Origin: a virus
Virus record (IMG/VR): IMGVR_UViG_3300021347_000002
Span: 1 to 61,446 of that record
Strand: one strand, 5' to 3'
Length of the DNA: 61,446 nt
Both the position numbers and the translations under genes were made by a program. The notes beneath the pieces were generated by a model. That model was not told where the DNA came from. It made no database searches and was given only the letters and a program-made list of their open reading frames with translations. Each line of letters starts with the position of its first letter. The stretch's first letter is position 1. Of the stretch, positions 38,703 to 47,657 are shown in pieces.

Positions 38703-40889
38703 ATGGCTCTTAACCCATCACCGCAGAGACAGTCAGTCGTTACGTTCCCTACACCGAACGTCAACGACATATTATTCTTTGAGTCTGTAGACGCAGAGCG
38801 GGTCGGTACAGAGATACCGGAATACGGTAGTAAGCACCCTGACTATAAGAAGTGGCCAGATCATCGGTTAGTCTATGTTCAATCAGTAGACGAGCAGAGC
38901 CGTTACTACCGTTACTACTATGCGGCGGACCAGCTTGATCAGGATAACGACAACTGGTCATTCAGTGAAGCAGATATCGGCGGCACAAAGTTTGATGCAG
39001 TCACGAGAGATTACGTAGTTAGGCGTAGTGAATTTAGTTCAGAACTTCCAGCTATGGGTTCAGCGATGCCCGACGTTCCGGCTAACAAGTTCAACGGGAC
39101 TTATGTGTTGTCTCAGCGCAAGCAGGTTCCTATAAGTGATAAAATACTTAGCGGGCTTTATGTGGTTGAGCAGAGGGTCTATGTAAAGAAGGTTCCTTTG
39201 TATAAACTGAATTTTGATGATTTCTTTAGGACGACTAATTACATAAAGCAGACTCTCTACCACAAAGGGGAGAAGCCCGACAATGTAAATACAATCGAGT
39301 ATTTAGTCGAGAACCGCAATAATGATTATTGGGGCATGAATAACGGAATCGTAAGGACTGCCCAACAGCTGTCCGACAATTGGTATTCCGTTACGGAGCA
39401 GGAGGTTGTTAAGTGTAACTCTGTCTCTGATAGAGAAGAGCTTCAGACAAACGCGCGAAGCTCTGTTCTCGCGGCTATAGCTAACAAGAATCCATCAGAC
39501 ATGAACTTGTTCAGCACCTATGCTACAGGTTCATTAGATGCCTCTGATCCTTTAACCAGACCGAGTTTAGTGCGTAACGCTAACTGTTGGGCGCATAATT
39601 TAAAAGGTATTACAGGCTTTGTTGCTTATAACAATAGGCTAGGGAGCGAGGGTGACGGTAAATTCCACAATGGCGTAGCGATAACACCAAGGCACGTCTT
39701 ATATGCGGAGCATGACCCATATGCAGTTAATGACGTAGTTTATTTTTGTTCTAGGAACAGCGAAATCTACGCCCGAAAAATTCTATCGGTAAAAAACCAC
39801 CCATCAGGAGGTTATGGTGCTGGTGATTTCGGTATAGCATTACTAGACGCGGACTTACCTGCTGCTATCGATATCGTTAAAGTTTTACCTAAAGACGCTT
39901 ATCAATATTTCCAGCTAGACGAATTCGGGACTCTTGCTTATGTTAATCAATGGACGACCCCTCCTGCTGAGGCGGAAGAGGTTTTAGTGTTGCAAACTGA
40001 CGCAGAAGAAAAAGCTCACATACGGAAAATCCAAAACCTCGACTTCAAAGATTTCGATTACGATAATCCAGCGGACACGTATGGGATTTTTCAGATATCT
40101 CCCGCTACTAATCTCAGCACATGGTCAGAAACCCTAGTAGGTGGGGATTCCGGTAGCCCAGCTACTTTAGTCATAAATGGAGAGTGTGTTTTACTTGGGT
40201 TACTTACTACCAATGGAGGAGTAGGAGGTTTTGTTAGTGCGCCTAGAAACTTTAGGGATATCAACGACCTTATATCATCCATTGATTCAGATTATGAGAC
40301 GTATTCGTTAGGGGATCCCGCATTACAGACTTACTTCTCTGATGGGTATCAATTGAATACTATTGATCTAGGTTCTAAATTTACAAGCCATCGTCCAGAG
40401 GAGGGGGGATTCTACTCGGTAAATGACTGCGCTCGTTTACAATACGAGACTGTTATTACGTATTATTTCCCTCCTATACTGGCGGGAGTAGAGTTTGATG
40501 TCTGGGAGTTGAGGTCAGGTGGGGAGAGAACGTTTCCGAGAGTGCAGTATGAGAAGGGTGCATTCAAAGGACCGTGCAGAGCTGTTGTAAACATTAGTTG
40601 GTCGGCTACCCAACCTGCGGGAGTCGCAGCAGACGAGAAGCCGGAGCCTGAAAAGATCGAAATCGTAAATCCGTTATTCACTTTAAACATACCGGCGACA
40701 CTTCACGGAGCAGTAAACTTTACGGTCAGCACCGGATCTAATGATGAGACTTGGAAACTGACTAACGCACAGTATACTAAAGGGGCGACGAATGTCACAA
40801 GTTGGGAGCCTCATGTGGCTTCCTCTGAAGTCAAACCTTTTAGGGGTGGTTGGTTGATGCAGACAACGACTGTCTACCCACCGTCATGA
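38703..40889 (+). CDS. Virion protein with embedded trypsin-like serine protease
   Basis: 728 residues. The N-terminal 300 residues form a beta-rich structural region. Residues about 300-530 fit a chymotrypsin fold: H331 (or H337) in ITPRHVLYAEH, D375 in GAGDFGIALLD, and S483 in the oxyanion loop GGDSGSPA, with VLLGLLT following. The His-Asp-Ser order and spacing are as expected. The C-terminal region again looks like a beta-structured virion domain. It lies among fibre genes. It may mature virion proteins or digest host-surface protein on contact. Confidence 0.8.
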   Translation: MALNPSPQRQSVVTFPTPNVNDILFFESVDAERVGTEIPEYGSKHPDYKKWPDHRLVYVQSVDEQSRYYRYYYAADQLDQDNDNWSFSEADIGGTKFDAVTRDYVVRRSEFSSELPAMGSAMPDVPANKFNGTYVLSQRKQVPISDKILSGLYVVEQRVYVKKVPLYKLNFDDFFRTTNYIKQTLYHKGEKPDNVNTIEYLVENRNNDYWGMNNGIVRTAQQLSDNWYSVTEQEVVKCNSVSDREELQTNARSSVLAAIANKNPSDMNLFSTYATGSLDASDPLTRPSLVRNANCWAHNLKGITGFVAYNNRLGSEGDGKFHNGVAITPRHVLYAEHDPYAVNDVVYFCSRNSEIYARKILSVKNHPSGGYGAGDFGIALLDADLPAAIDIVKVLPKDAYQYFQLDEFGTLAYVNQWTTPPAEAEEVLVLQTDAEEKAHIRKIQNLDFKDFDYDNPADTYGIFQISPATNLSTWSETLVGGDSGSPATLVINGECVLLGLLTTNGGVGGFVSAPRNFRDINDLISSIDSDYETYSLGDPALQTYFSDGYQLNTIDLGSKFTSHRPEEGGFYSVNDCARLQYETVITYYFPPILAGVEFDVWELRSGGERTFPRVQYEKGAFKGPCRAVVNISWSATQPAGVAADEKPEPEKIEIVNPLFTLNIPATLHGAVNFTVSTGSNDETWKLTNAQYTKGATNVTSWEPHVASSEVKPFRGGWLMQTTTVYPPS

Positions 40890-41923
40890 GTTCTGAAGAT
40901 AACAGCTTGGATATAGAAGTCCCTATCTCTTACGATATACCGGACGAAGGTCTGAGTGACTACACAGTGGCACTTTCAGACGCTGACTTGGTCTCAACAA
41001 GTTCAGTTGTCCCAGAACCTCCGGCCTACAAGCCCTTTCCGTTTGCTTTACGTCCTGCTCCTAACGAGAAGATCCACATCTATTTCGGTGTTCTGGTCCA
41101 CCAGATCAACCGGATGGTATTCAATACGGACGGGTTAGTGTCCCAGACTGGTGTTAATAACCCACAGACTATAGTCCCATCTAATCTCTCTTCTTCTGAG
41201 AACCGATACAAGTTCTACACACTAGACTTTCGTGGGAATGTTTATCTTTATTGGGAAACTGATTCGTCGGGCGGTGTAACTTTGTGCGATATTAGAGGGG
41301 ATGATGAGAATGGCGCACCTCCCACTCAACAAAATTTACCTAATGACAGCGGCGGAAAGTTCTACGTTAAGATAGGTAATGTGGCTGCTAATAATGCGGG
41401 TTATGAGATCTCATCTCTAGATCAGAACATATCTACTGACGTTTACTGGTTAACAGCTTTTGGAATCCAAGAAGAGTCTTCTAACGGTTCTACTTCAGAT
41501 TCTACCTCCGGCTCTGATAAGTCTACTGCTATTGTGCCTATGGACTGGCACGACAAAGGATACGGCGCGTTATTCACGATGGAATCCAATGAGGTTCTCT
41601 TTGAGTTCGTGATGAGGGACGTGCCATTAGAAGGAGCCAAGACAGTAGCCCGAATCGATGACAGGTTCTTAGCAGTATGTGAACGTGACTCTATGGTAGT
41701 CACCGGAATATCTGGAGACAAGCTAGGGCCAGTCGGAGCAGTCATTAAGGGCAATGAAGTTATATTAGATGCTTTACCAGTTTCCTTCTTACGACCAAAC
41801 AAAGTAACATTGAAATTGACTGGAACCCGTAAAGGGTTTAAAGATTTTGATATGCCAGAGCGCAGCAAAGAGCAATTCATCGCTAACGAGAGGTTTATTA
41901 ACTCAGCTTATCCTAGAGATTAG
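40886..41923 (+). CDS. Putative virion protein, 345 aa
   Basis: The start at 40886 overlaps the previous TGA (ATGA); the TTG 12 codons upstream is rejected. Mostly beta-rich (YKFYTLDFRGNVYLYWETDSSGG) with a Ser/Thr-rich linker (SSNGSTSDSTSGSDKST, about 200-216) and a C-terminal segment PMDWHDKGYGALFTMESNEVLFEF. No family recognised. It lies between the protease-containing protein and the beta-propeller protein and shares their Ser-rich style. Confidence 0.6.
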   Translation: MSSEDNSLDIEVPISYDIPDEGLSDYTVALSDADLVSTSSVVPEPPAYKPFPFALRPAPNEKIHIYFGVLVHQINRMVFNTDGLVSQTGVNNPQTIVPSNLSSSENRYKFYTLDFRGNVYLYWETDSSGGVTLCDIRGDDENGAPPTQQNLPNDSGGKFYVKIGNVAANNAGYEISSLDQNISTDVYWLTAFGIQEESSNGSTSDSTSGSDKSTAIVPMDWHDKGYGALFTMESNEVLFEFVMRDVPLEGAKTVARIDDRFLAVCERDSMVVTGISGDKLGPVGAVIKGNEVILDALPVSFLRPNKVTLKLTGTRKGFKDFDMPERSKEQFIANERFINSAYPRD

Positions 41924-41925
41924 TT

Positions 41926-43245
41926 ATGTCGAGTGGTAGTAGTGACAGCGGTAGCGGAAGCCAGAGTGTCGATAGACTACTGGATCTACAGCTAATTGGA
42001 AGTGACTTAGGGGATTCTGGTAATCTTAAATGGCGGGGAATCGCGAAGAGTGGTAGCAAGCTCTACGCTACCCCTTATATTTCTAGTAATATCCTAGTCA
42101 TAGACCCCTCAGATGATACGACCAGCGAAATAGTAAATCCAGTAACTGGGAGCGGAAACCAGAAGTATGTGGATTCTTTTACTGCTAGTAACGGAAAAAT
42201 ATATGCTAACCCCCATTCCGCTTTTAATTATCTAGAGATTGATGGAACAGGTTCTACACCTGTAATTACGGCTAGACCCTCAAGCAGTCTAACCCACACC
42301 AATATACGAGGAGGGGCTGAAGCTAATGGTCACATATACGGCAGTATTTATTCTAGGAATGTCTCCACCTACGCCAACCCATTCATTTCTAAGTTCAACC
42401 TAACTTCTTTCTCACAGACGTTATTGAGTTTTACTCCATCGCGAACTGGAGGTATTTATTATTACAGAGCTGGTTCAAGTAACACGCCGAGCTGGAGTGA
42501 AGAACTAGATAGTGATCTAAAGTGGATGTATGATTCATACTTTGGTGCCACGAAAGCTCCAAACGGAAAAGTATATCTCACACCTTATGGAGCGGATCGT
42601 ATCGCTATCCTTAACCCTTCTAATGACAGTATTACATTAGGTTCAGATCTTCTGACGGGTAACGAGCCTTATTATACGGGTTCTTACCACCGAAACATCT
42701 GGCTTAACCACGCCTATTGGAACAAATATTCCGGCGGAACCTATGCCCCTTCAAATGGATGCATCTATTGCTTCCCAAGGCATGGTAATGCTATCCTGAA
42801 GATAGACCCGTCGGATGACTCCGCGACTGAAATCCAACTTCCTTCAGCCTTACGGATTGCTAAGACTACACACACTTACGATCCTTCTGATCCAGTTACG
42901 ACTTTCAAAATGAAGTCGTTCTCGTCTGTTCTAGGTCCAGACGGAACCATCTATTCTGTTCCCTATGAGATACCTTACATATTCTGGATCGACCCAGCGA
43001 CGGATCAAATAGGGTATAAGGAGATCTCTTCAGAACTTGCAGGGTCGGGATCTAAGACGAATACCGCCACTGATTCGTGGTATTCTTACGGTGTAACTGA
43101 AGGAGACTACATATACATGGCTCCTCAGAAGGCGAACTATGTGATTAGAGTTGGTTTCCCACCCCCTCCGTCTTCTTCATCCTCATCTTCATCCGGCTCC
43201 GCTAAAAGTTTTTCCTCTGTGTCCGAAGGAGAAGGAAACCCATGA
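41926..43245 (+). CDS. Beta-propeller-like adhesin, 439 aa
   Basis: Repeated units of about 45-60 residues with the pattern (A/S)(P/S)NG.IY..P......I..IDPS.D (KLYATPYISSNILVIDPSDD; KVYLTPYGADRIAILNPS; CIYCFPRHGNAILKIDPSDD; TIYSVPYEIPYIFWIDPATD), as in YncE/kelch-type propellers. It starts with a Ser/Gly-rich segment and ends in PPPP plus eight serines, a possible linker or glycosylation site. Two glycosyltransferase genes follow directly. Confidence 0.75.
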   Translation: MSSGSSDSGSGSQSVDRLLDLQLIGSDLGDSGNLKWRGIAKSGSKLYATPYISSNILVIDPSDDTTSEIVNPVTGSGNQKYVDSFTASNGKIYANPHSAFNYLEIDGTGSTPVITARPSSSLTHTNIRGGAEANGHIYGSIYSRNVSTYANPFISKFNLTSFSQTLLSFTPSRTGGIYYYRAGSSNTPSWSEELDSDLKWMYDSYFGATKAPNGKVYLTPYGADRIAILNPSNDSITLGSDLLTGNEPYYTGSYHRNIWLNHAYWNKYSGGTYAPSNGCIYCFPRHGNAILKIDPSDDSATEIQLPSALRIAKTTHTYDPSDPVTTFKMKSFSSVLGPDGTIYSVPYEIPYIFWIDPATDQIGYKEISSELAGSGSKTNTATDSWYSYGVTEGDYIYMAPQKANYVIRVGFPPPPSSSSSSSSGSAKSFSSVSEGEGNP

Positions 43246-43913
43246 AGAACCTAACTGACTGGTTTGACCGCGTTTACGTGATCAACTGCGCCCATAGGCC
43301 GGATCGTCTTGAAGAGACGAAGAAGCATCTGGAAGAAACCGGAATGGCTAATAATGACTGGGTTCATTATTATCCTGCTATAATTGGCGACTGGACAACG
43401 TGTCCGGCTGACTGGGGATCTGGCAGAGGTGCGTGGGGTTGTCTGCGTTCGCACCAAAGGATTCTAGAAGACGTAATTCACGACAGAGACGATAACGGAA
43501 ACCCAAACCTCATGAACGTATTGGTGTTGGAAGACGACGTGATCTTCAAAGAAGATGCTTTGGAGAACTTAAATAACTTTATGGAAACAGTGCCAAAGGA
43601 TTGGGGGCAGATTTATTTAGGTGGCCAACACCGCCGCGACCCTACACCTACTGAGTTCCCTAACGTAATTGTTGGGAACTCAATTAACAGGACACACGCA
43701 TACGCTGTTAACCAGCCTACATTCACGCACTTTTATCGGCATATCTCGTATGCGACGGACTACCGGAATACTAACAAGCACATCGACCACCAGCTTGAAT
43801 TAGCCCACCGCCGTAAGGATTGGCCAGTTTACTGCCCGAAAGAGTGGGTTGTCGGCCAGAGAGCTGGTTCGTCGAATATAAGCGGGAAGACACTTGAAAC
43901 TAAATTTTGGTAG
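43242..43913 (+). CDS. Glycosyltransferase family 25-like protein
   Basis: 223 residues of the LPS glycosyltransferase (GT25) type: DRVYVINCAHRPDRLEE at the N-terminus, GAWGCLRSHQRILED in the middle, VLVLEDDVIF as the acidic nucleotide-sugar site, and QIYLGGQH followed by the C-terminal HAYAVNQ segment. Overlap (ATGA) with the propeller gene suggests coupled expression. It may modify virion proteins or host surface sugars. Confidence 0.88.
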   Translation: MKNLTDWFDRVYVINCAHRPDRLEETKKHLEETGMANNDWVHYYPAIIGDWTTCPADWGSGRGAWGCLRSHQRILEDVIHDRDDNGNPNLMNVLVLEDDVIFKEDALENLNNFMETVPKDWGQIYLGGQHRRDPTPTEFPNVIVGNSINRTHAYAVNQPTFTHFYRHISYATDYRNTNKHIDHQLELAHRRKDWPVYCPKEWVVGQRAGSSNISGKTLETKFW

Positions 43914-43965
43914 TGTAAATGAAGAGTGGACAAACAGTAACCGCTTTTGTAAAGCTGTTTAGACG

Positions 43966-44640
43966 ATGAGACTTATTGTTACATTTGCTATTGGAGGTAT
44001 GCCTTGGGTGGACGCGTCTGTAGCCTCCATGCGGGACTATGCGAGTAAAGTAGGGGCTGACTTTCATGAGGTGAAGTGGTTCCCTGAAGAGTCGCGTAAG
44101 CCGTATAGAGGCAACCCCGTCTGGGCTTTCGTTGACTTTCTGAAGCGTTTTCGAGAGCAGGACTATTACAAGGAAGTGTTAGTGTTGGACTGCGATGTCT
44201 TGGTTCTACCGAGCTGCCCCAATCTGTTTGAAACGAGAGGCGACCTAGTGTGCGCTCTAGATCAAGCGTGGACAACGAAAGACGATAGGTATAAGAAGTG
44301 GGTCGCCAAACACTACCCTGACAGCACGGAGAACGTCTCCAGCATTGACGACCCCTACTTCAACGCAGGGGTATTACTGTTCCGTTTGGACGCCCTCCGC
44401 TCCCTAAACTTCGACCCACCATACCCTGACGAGATGGGATACGACCAAGATTTCTTGAATATGCGGACGGCAGAGGCTGGTATTGACATTACTTGGATCG
44501 GTGAGGAATATAATCAACGTAACGTGAACGACCGCCAATGGACTTTAGCCAACAACCATATCTTGCACCTTGTCGGAGGCGGCAAGGAGCGACTGATGGA
44601 TTACGCTGATTTCTTAGGGATATGGAAGGATCAGCGGTAG
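43966..44640 (+). CDS. GT8-like nucleotide-sugar glycosyltransferase
   Basis: 224 residues. LVLDCDVLVL carries the DxD metal site (around residue 75), FNAGVLLFRLDALR and YDQDFLNM fit the GT8/glycogenin-type acceptor side, and HLVGGGKE ends the catalytic core. It is the second glycosyltransferase in a row, 52 bases after the first. The two may act in sequence on one target. Confidence 0.85.
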   Translation: MRLIVTFAIGGMPWVDASVASMRDYASKVGADFHEVKWFPEESRKPYRGNPVWAFVDFLKRFREQDYYKEVLVLDCDVLVLPSCPNLFETRGDLVCALDQAWTTKDDRYKKWVAKHYPDSTENVSSIDDPYFNAGVLLFRLDALRSLNFDPPYPDEMGYDQDFLNMRTAEAGIDITWIGEEYNQRNVNDRQWTLANNHILHLVGGGKERLMDYADFLGIWKDQR

Positions 44641-44661
44641 AAGAAGCCTATTTCTCAGTGA

Positions 44662-44690
44662 TTGACTTGACCACCTAAACCCCGTATATT
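44662..44690 (+). promoter_or_regulatory. Sigma70-like promoter for the tail operon
   Basis: TTGACT (44662-44667), 17 bases, TATATT (44685-44690), then six bases to the ATG at 44697. Both boxes match at 5 of 6. The transcript should start on the ATG, the clearest leaderless case in the window. Confidence 0.78.
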
Positions 44691-44696
44691 CGGCCT

Positions 44697-45653
44697 ATGC
44701 CAGCGTTGACTGTCAAGGCGGTGACCAAAGCCTTATCTGACTATGTCCGCCCCGATGAGGATATCGTGGCGAAATTGAACATGGTCATGCCCCGAATCTA
44801 CGCGATGGGGATGTGGCGGGATCTGCTGTATGACTGGTCTATTGAGACTACGAACAAGTATTTCTCGTTACCGGAGCATTCTGAGAGCCTTTTAGGCGCA
44901 ATGTTGCAGAATTCTCCGGTAGATACACAGTCTCAGTGGCATGATTATCGTATTTCTGGCTACGCCAGTGGCGGTCCTGCGCCAATTTTCGGTGTTGTGG
45001 ACGATGGTTTCCACGAGGCTAAAGAGGATTTAGTTCATAAAGTAGTTACTGATATTTACAGTATACGAGTAGCCCCAATTCAACCAAACACTAACTTACC
45101 TACGACTGGATCAATTACGGTAGTTTATGGTGTGAATGGGGACTCAGAAGTTGGGGAAGACTCAGTAGTCACCCATACGTTTGATTTAGCAGGAGGAAGC
45201 ACCCCTCTTACTACTAGTGCAGGGGCTGTTAGTATAAAGTCCATTAGTTTCGCTGATATTCCTGAAGAAGTCCGTGTTTACGGTCACTATTCAGTGGATA
45301 ACACAGAGACAACACTAGCTGTAGTCAAAGGCGACGGCGTAGCTCGCTACCGTCGATTCCGGTTCCACAACAGTGATTCCTCTACCAAGAACGTCAAATT
45401 GCTGCTCAAACGGGCGTGGCAACCAGTCCTGACTCAGGATGACATTTTACACTTAGGCAACCTGAACGCTATTAAGCATGGTCTTTTAGGCATGCTGGCA
45501 GAGGACAATGCCGATTTGGAACGCGCCCAATACCACTGGACGATCTGTCAAAAGCTTCTGGACGAAGAACTCGACGCTGCCAGAGGAGCCGCGAAGCCAA
45601 AACTCACAGTTAAACCAGCCGGAAACAATTTCCACATCCCAAACATTATTTAA
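44697..45653 (+). CDS. T7 gp11-like tail tube/adaptor protein, 318 aa
   Basis: A helical N-terminal adaptor domain (KAVTKALSDYV.PDEDIVAKLNMVMPRIYAMGMWRDLLY), a beta-rich insertion (about 110-215), then the C-terminal helix region LKRAWQPV...DDILHLGNLNAIKHGLLGMLAEDNADLERAQYHW..C...LDEELDAARG. The pattern is common in head-tail adaptor proteins of podovirus-like marine phages. It opens the tail operon. Confidence 0.72.
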   Translation: MPALTVKAVTKALSDYVRPDEDIVAKLNMVMPRIYAMGMWRDLLYDWSIETTNKYFSLPEHSESLLGAMLQNSPVDTQSQWHDYRISGYASGGPAPIFGVVDDGFHEAKEDLVHKVVTDIYSIRVAPIQPNTNLPTTGSITVVYGVNGDSEVGEDSVVTHTFDLAGGSTPLTTSAGAVSIKSISFADIPEEVRVYGHYSVDNTETTLAVVKGDGVARYRRFRFHNSDSSTKNVKLLLKRAWQPVLTQDDILHLGNLNAIKHGLLGMLAEDNADLERAQYHWTICQKLLDEELDAARGAAKPKLTVKPAGNNFHIPNII

Positions 45654-45656
45654 TTC

Positions 45657-45905
45657 ATGACTAACAACATCGACAAACAAACCTTCGGACAACGTGGGGC
45701 TAAGATCGTTACAGACACCTCCGCCACCACTGGTGAGTTCTGCGCTTTGCAGATCCTTGAGGATGCTACGTTCTCGGCTCTGACTTGGCCTGAGTTAGAA
45801 GGAGCGTTAACCGGATTTGCCATTTCTGCGGGAACGGTTATTTACGGTCAGATTACTGCCTTCACTCTGAGTTCAGGTAAGGTTCTAGCATACAAACAAG
45901 TATAA
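45657..45905 (+). CDS. Small head/tail-associated protein, 82 aa
   Basis: The pattern ATTGEFCALQILEDATFSALT...LTGFAISAGTVIYGQITAFTLSSGKVLAYK recurs in small spike- or decoration-type proteins of many phages. Probably a trimeric beta structure. Exact location in the virion unknown. Confidence 0.72.
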   Translation: MTNNIDKQTFGQRGAKIVTDTSATTGEFCALQILEDATFSALTWPELEGALTGFAISAGTVIYGQITAFTLSSGKVLAYKQV

Positions 45906-45911
45906 TCCGGC

Positions 45912-47654
45912 ATGTCACGTCTCGGTCTCGGCTTAGGTATTACTAAGGGTGGGGTAATTCCCTTCAACCCCTTATCCTTGGACCCGTATCTTTTATTCGA
46001 CACACAGTCGAGTATGATCGGGACGTTTGAGAACCCTACGCTGGACCTTGATCCGTCGGTTCCATCGACGTTGGATGTGATTACGGCAACGCGAGCTGGT
46101 GTTGCTACGTATACGGATGCTGATGGTTTGATCCAATCGGCTACTCCGAACACGGTGCGCGTTGACCAGACACAGGGAGCCGAGTTGACTCCGACGAAGT
46201 TTCAGCGGTTTATCAATACTGAGTTTAACCAAGCATATTGGTCCTTTAGCTCGCAGATGGGCAATCCGGTTTACAATTATGACACTGCTCCGAATGGAGA
46301 GCAGGAAGCCACCAGAATTGTATCAAACGGAGGTTCCTACCCTCAAATCGTTGAGACTATAGAAGGATTGACTATTGGGCAGCAATACACTGCTAGCTTT
46401 TATGTTAAATCCGACGGGACTTCACAGATTCAGCAGGCCACTCATTTTACAGGACTTTCTGGCGGTATAGGTTTTACACCGACAGATAATTGGGAGCGAG
46501 CAAGCTACACCATAACAGCAACAGCAACGACTCACAGTTTTGTTATTTTTACAAACGGTTCTTCCACTCCTGCTTCATCTTATCTTATTTGGGGACCACA
46601 GCTTGAAGAAGGCACAACCGCAAGTTCCTTCGTGGCGAATACAACGGGAAGCCCGAAGTTTATCGCCAGCGCAACCTACGGGCCGCGTGTGCCGATGATA
46701 CTGGTGGAGCCGAGTGCGACGAACTTGGTTACTTACAGTGAAGACTTTAGTCAATCTTCTTGGGATAAACAAAGCGGGGGAACTGGTGTAGCTCCAGCTA
46801 TAACATCTAATGACACAATCGCTCCTGATGGGACACAGAGTGCTGACAAGGTTGTTTTCAATAAAGGTGCAGCAGATGACCCATCTAATTACAGCATTCT
46901 TTCTGACGCTTTCCCTTCTCAACAAAACACTGCAAGCCTGTTTATTAAAGCCGACACAAACCAAAGGATTGTCATCCGGAACTCAAGTAGTTGGGTAGCA
47001 TATGATGTTACAACAGAATGGACACGGATAGAACAAACGGACACAGGTGGCTCTTTACAGATTGGTTTAAGAGATGGTTATGGAATACCTAACGTCCCTG
47101 ACACAGCGACTGTTTACCTATGGGGAGCGCAAGTCGAGGCCGGAAGTGTCGCCACGTCCTATATACCGACATCAGGCGGTGATGCCGCAGCAAGAACGCG
47201 ACCCGCTGATGACCTTGTGATAACCGGCAGTGACTTTACGGACTTTTACAACCAGAGCGAGGGGACGTTTTATGCTGAGAGTAATACTAGGTTATCAGAC
47301 GGTCAGCCTTTTATTGTTAGCGTCGATAACGGTGATAATAATCGAATTATTCTTTATAACGCCACAACTTCAGTAAGAGGATTTGTTAAAACAAGTGGGT
47401 CCACACAAGCAGATTTTAGTATTGGCACTAGACCATCCGCTAACACATTAAACAGAATCGCACTTAGTTATAAAACTAACAATGTCCAAGGCTCACTAAA
47501 CGGAGGAAGCGTTATCACTGATACAAGTGTGTCTATTGCTACTTCGATTAATAGAATGAACATCGGGACGCGCTATAACCAAGGGGACGCCAATAAGCTC
47601 AACGGCCACATCAAGCGTCTCATCTACTGGCCTTATCACTCAGACTCTCTATAA
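45912..47654 (+). CDS. Tail fibre/spike with two carbohydrate-binding modules, 580 aa
   Basis: An N-terminal virion anchor (LLFDTQSSMIGTFENPTLDLDPSVPSTLDVITATRAGVATYTD) is followed by two jelly-roll carbohydrate-binding modules (about 95-235 and 265-420), each with a TASFYVKSDG / TASLFIKADT strand and a (I/L)WG.Q(L/V)E.G closing motif, and then a concanavalin-like C-terminal sandwich (FYAESNTRLSDGQPF...). A glycan-recognition role is likely. Confidence 0.78.
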   Translation: MSRLGLGLGITKGGVIPFNPLSLDPYLLFDTQSSMIGTFENPTLDLDPSVPSTLDVITATRAGVATYTDADGLIQSATPNTVRVDQTQGAELTPTKFQRFINTEFNQAYWSFSSQMGNPVYNYDTAPNGEQEATRIVSNGGSYPQIVETIEGLTIGQQYTASFYVKSDGTSQIQQATHFTGLSGGIGFTPTDNWERASYTITATATTHSFVIFTNGSSTPASSYLIWGPQLEEGTTASSFVANTTGSPKFIASATYGPRVPMILVEPSATNLVTYSEDFSQSSWDKQSGGTGVAPAITSNDTIAPDGTQSADKVVFNKGAADDPSNYSILSDAFPSQQNTASLFIKADTNQRIVIRNSSSWVAYDVTTEWTRIEQTDTGGSLQIGLRDGYGIPNVPDTATVYLWGAQVEAGSVATSYIPTSGGDAAARTRPADDLVITGSDFTDFYNQSEGTFYAESNTRLSDGQPFIVSVDNGDNNRIILYNATTSVRGFVKTSGSTQADFSIGTRPSANTLNRIALSYKTNNVQGSLNGGSVITDTSVSIATSINRMNIGTRYNQGDANKLNGHIKRLIYWPYHSDSL

Positions 47655-47657
47655 CAA

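Noticed and set aside
43914-43965. TGGACA-17-TAAAGC as a promoter before the GT8-like gene
   Set aside because: The -10 is too poor and the spacing to the start differs from the other promoters; not enough support.
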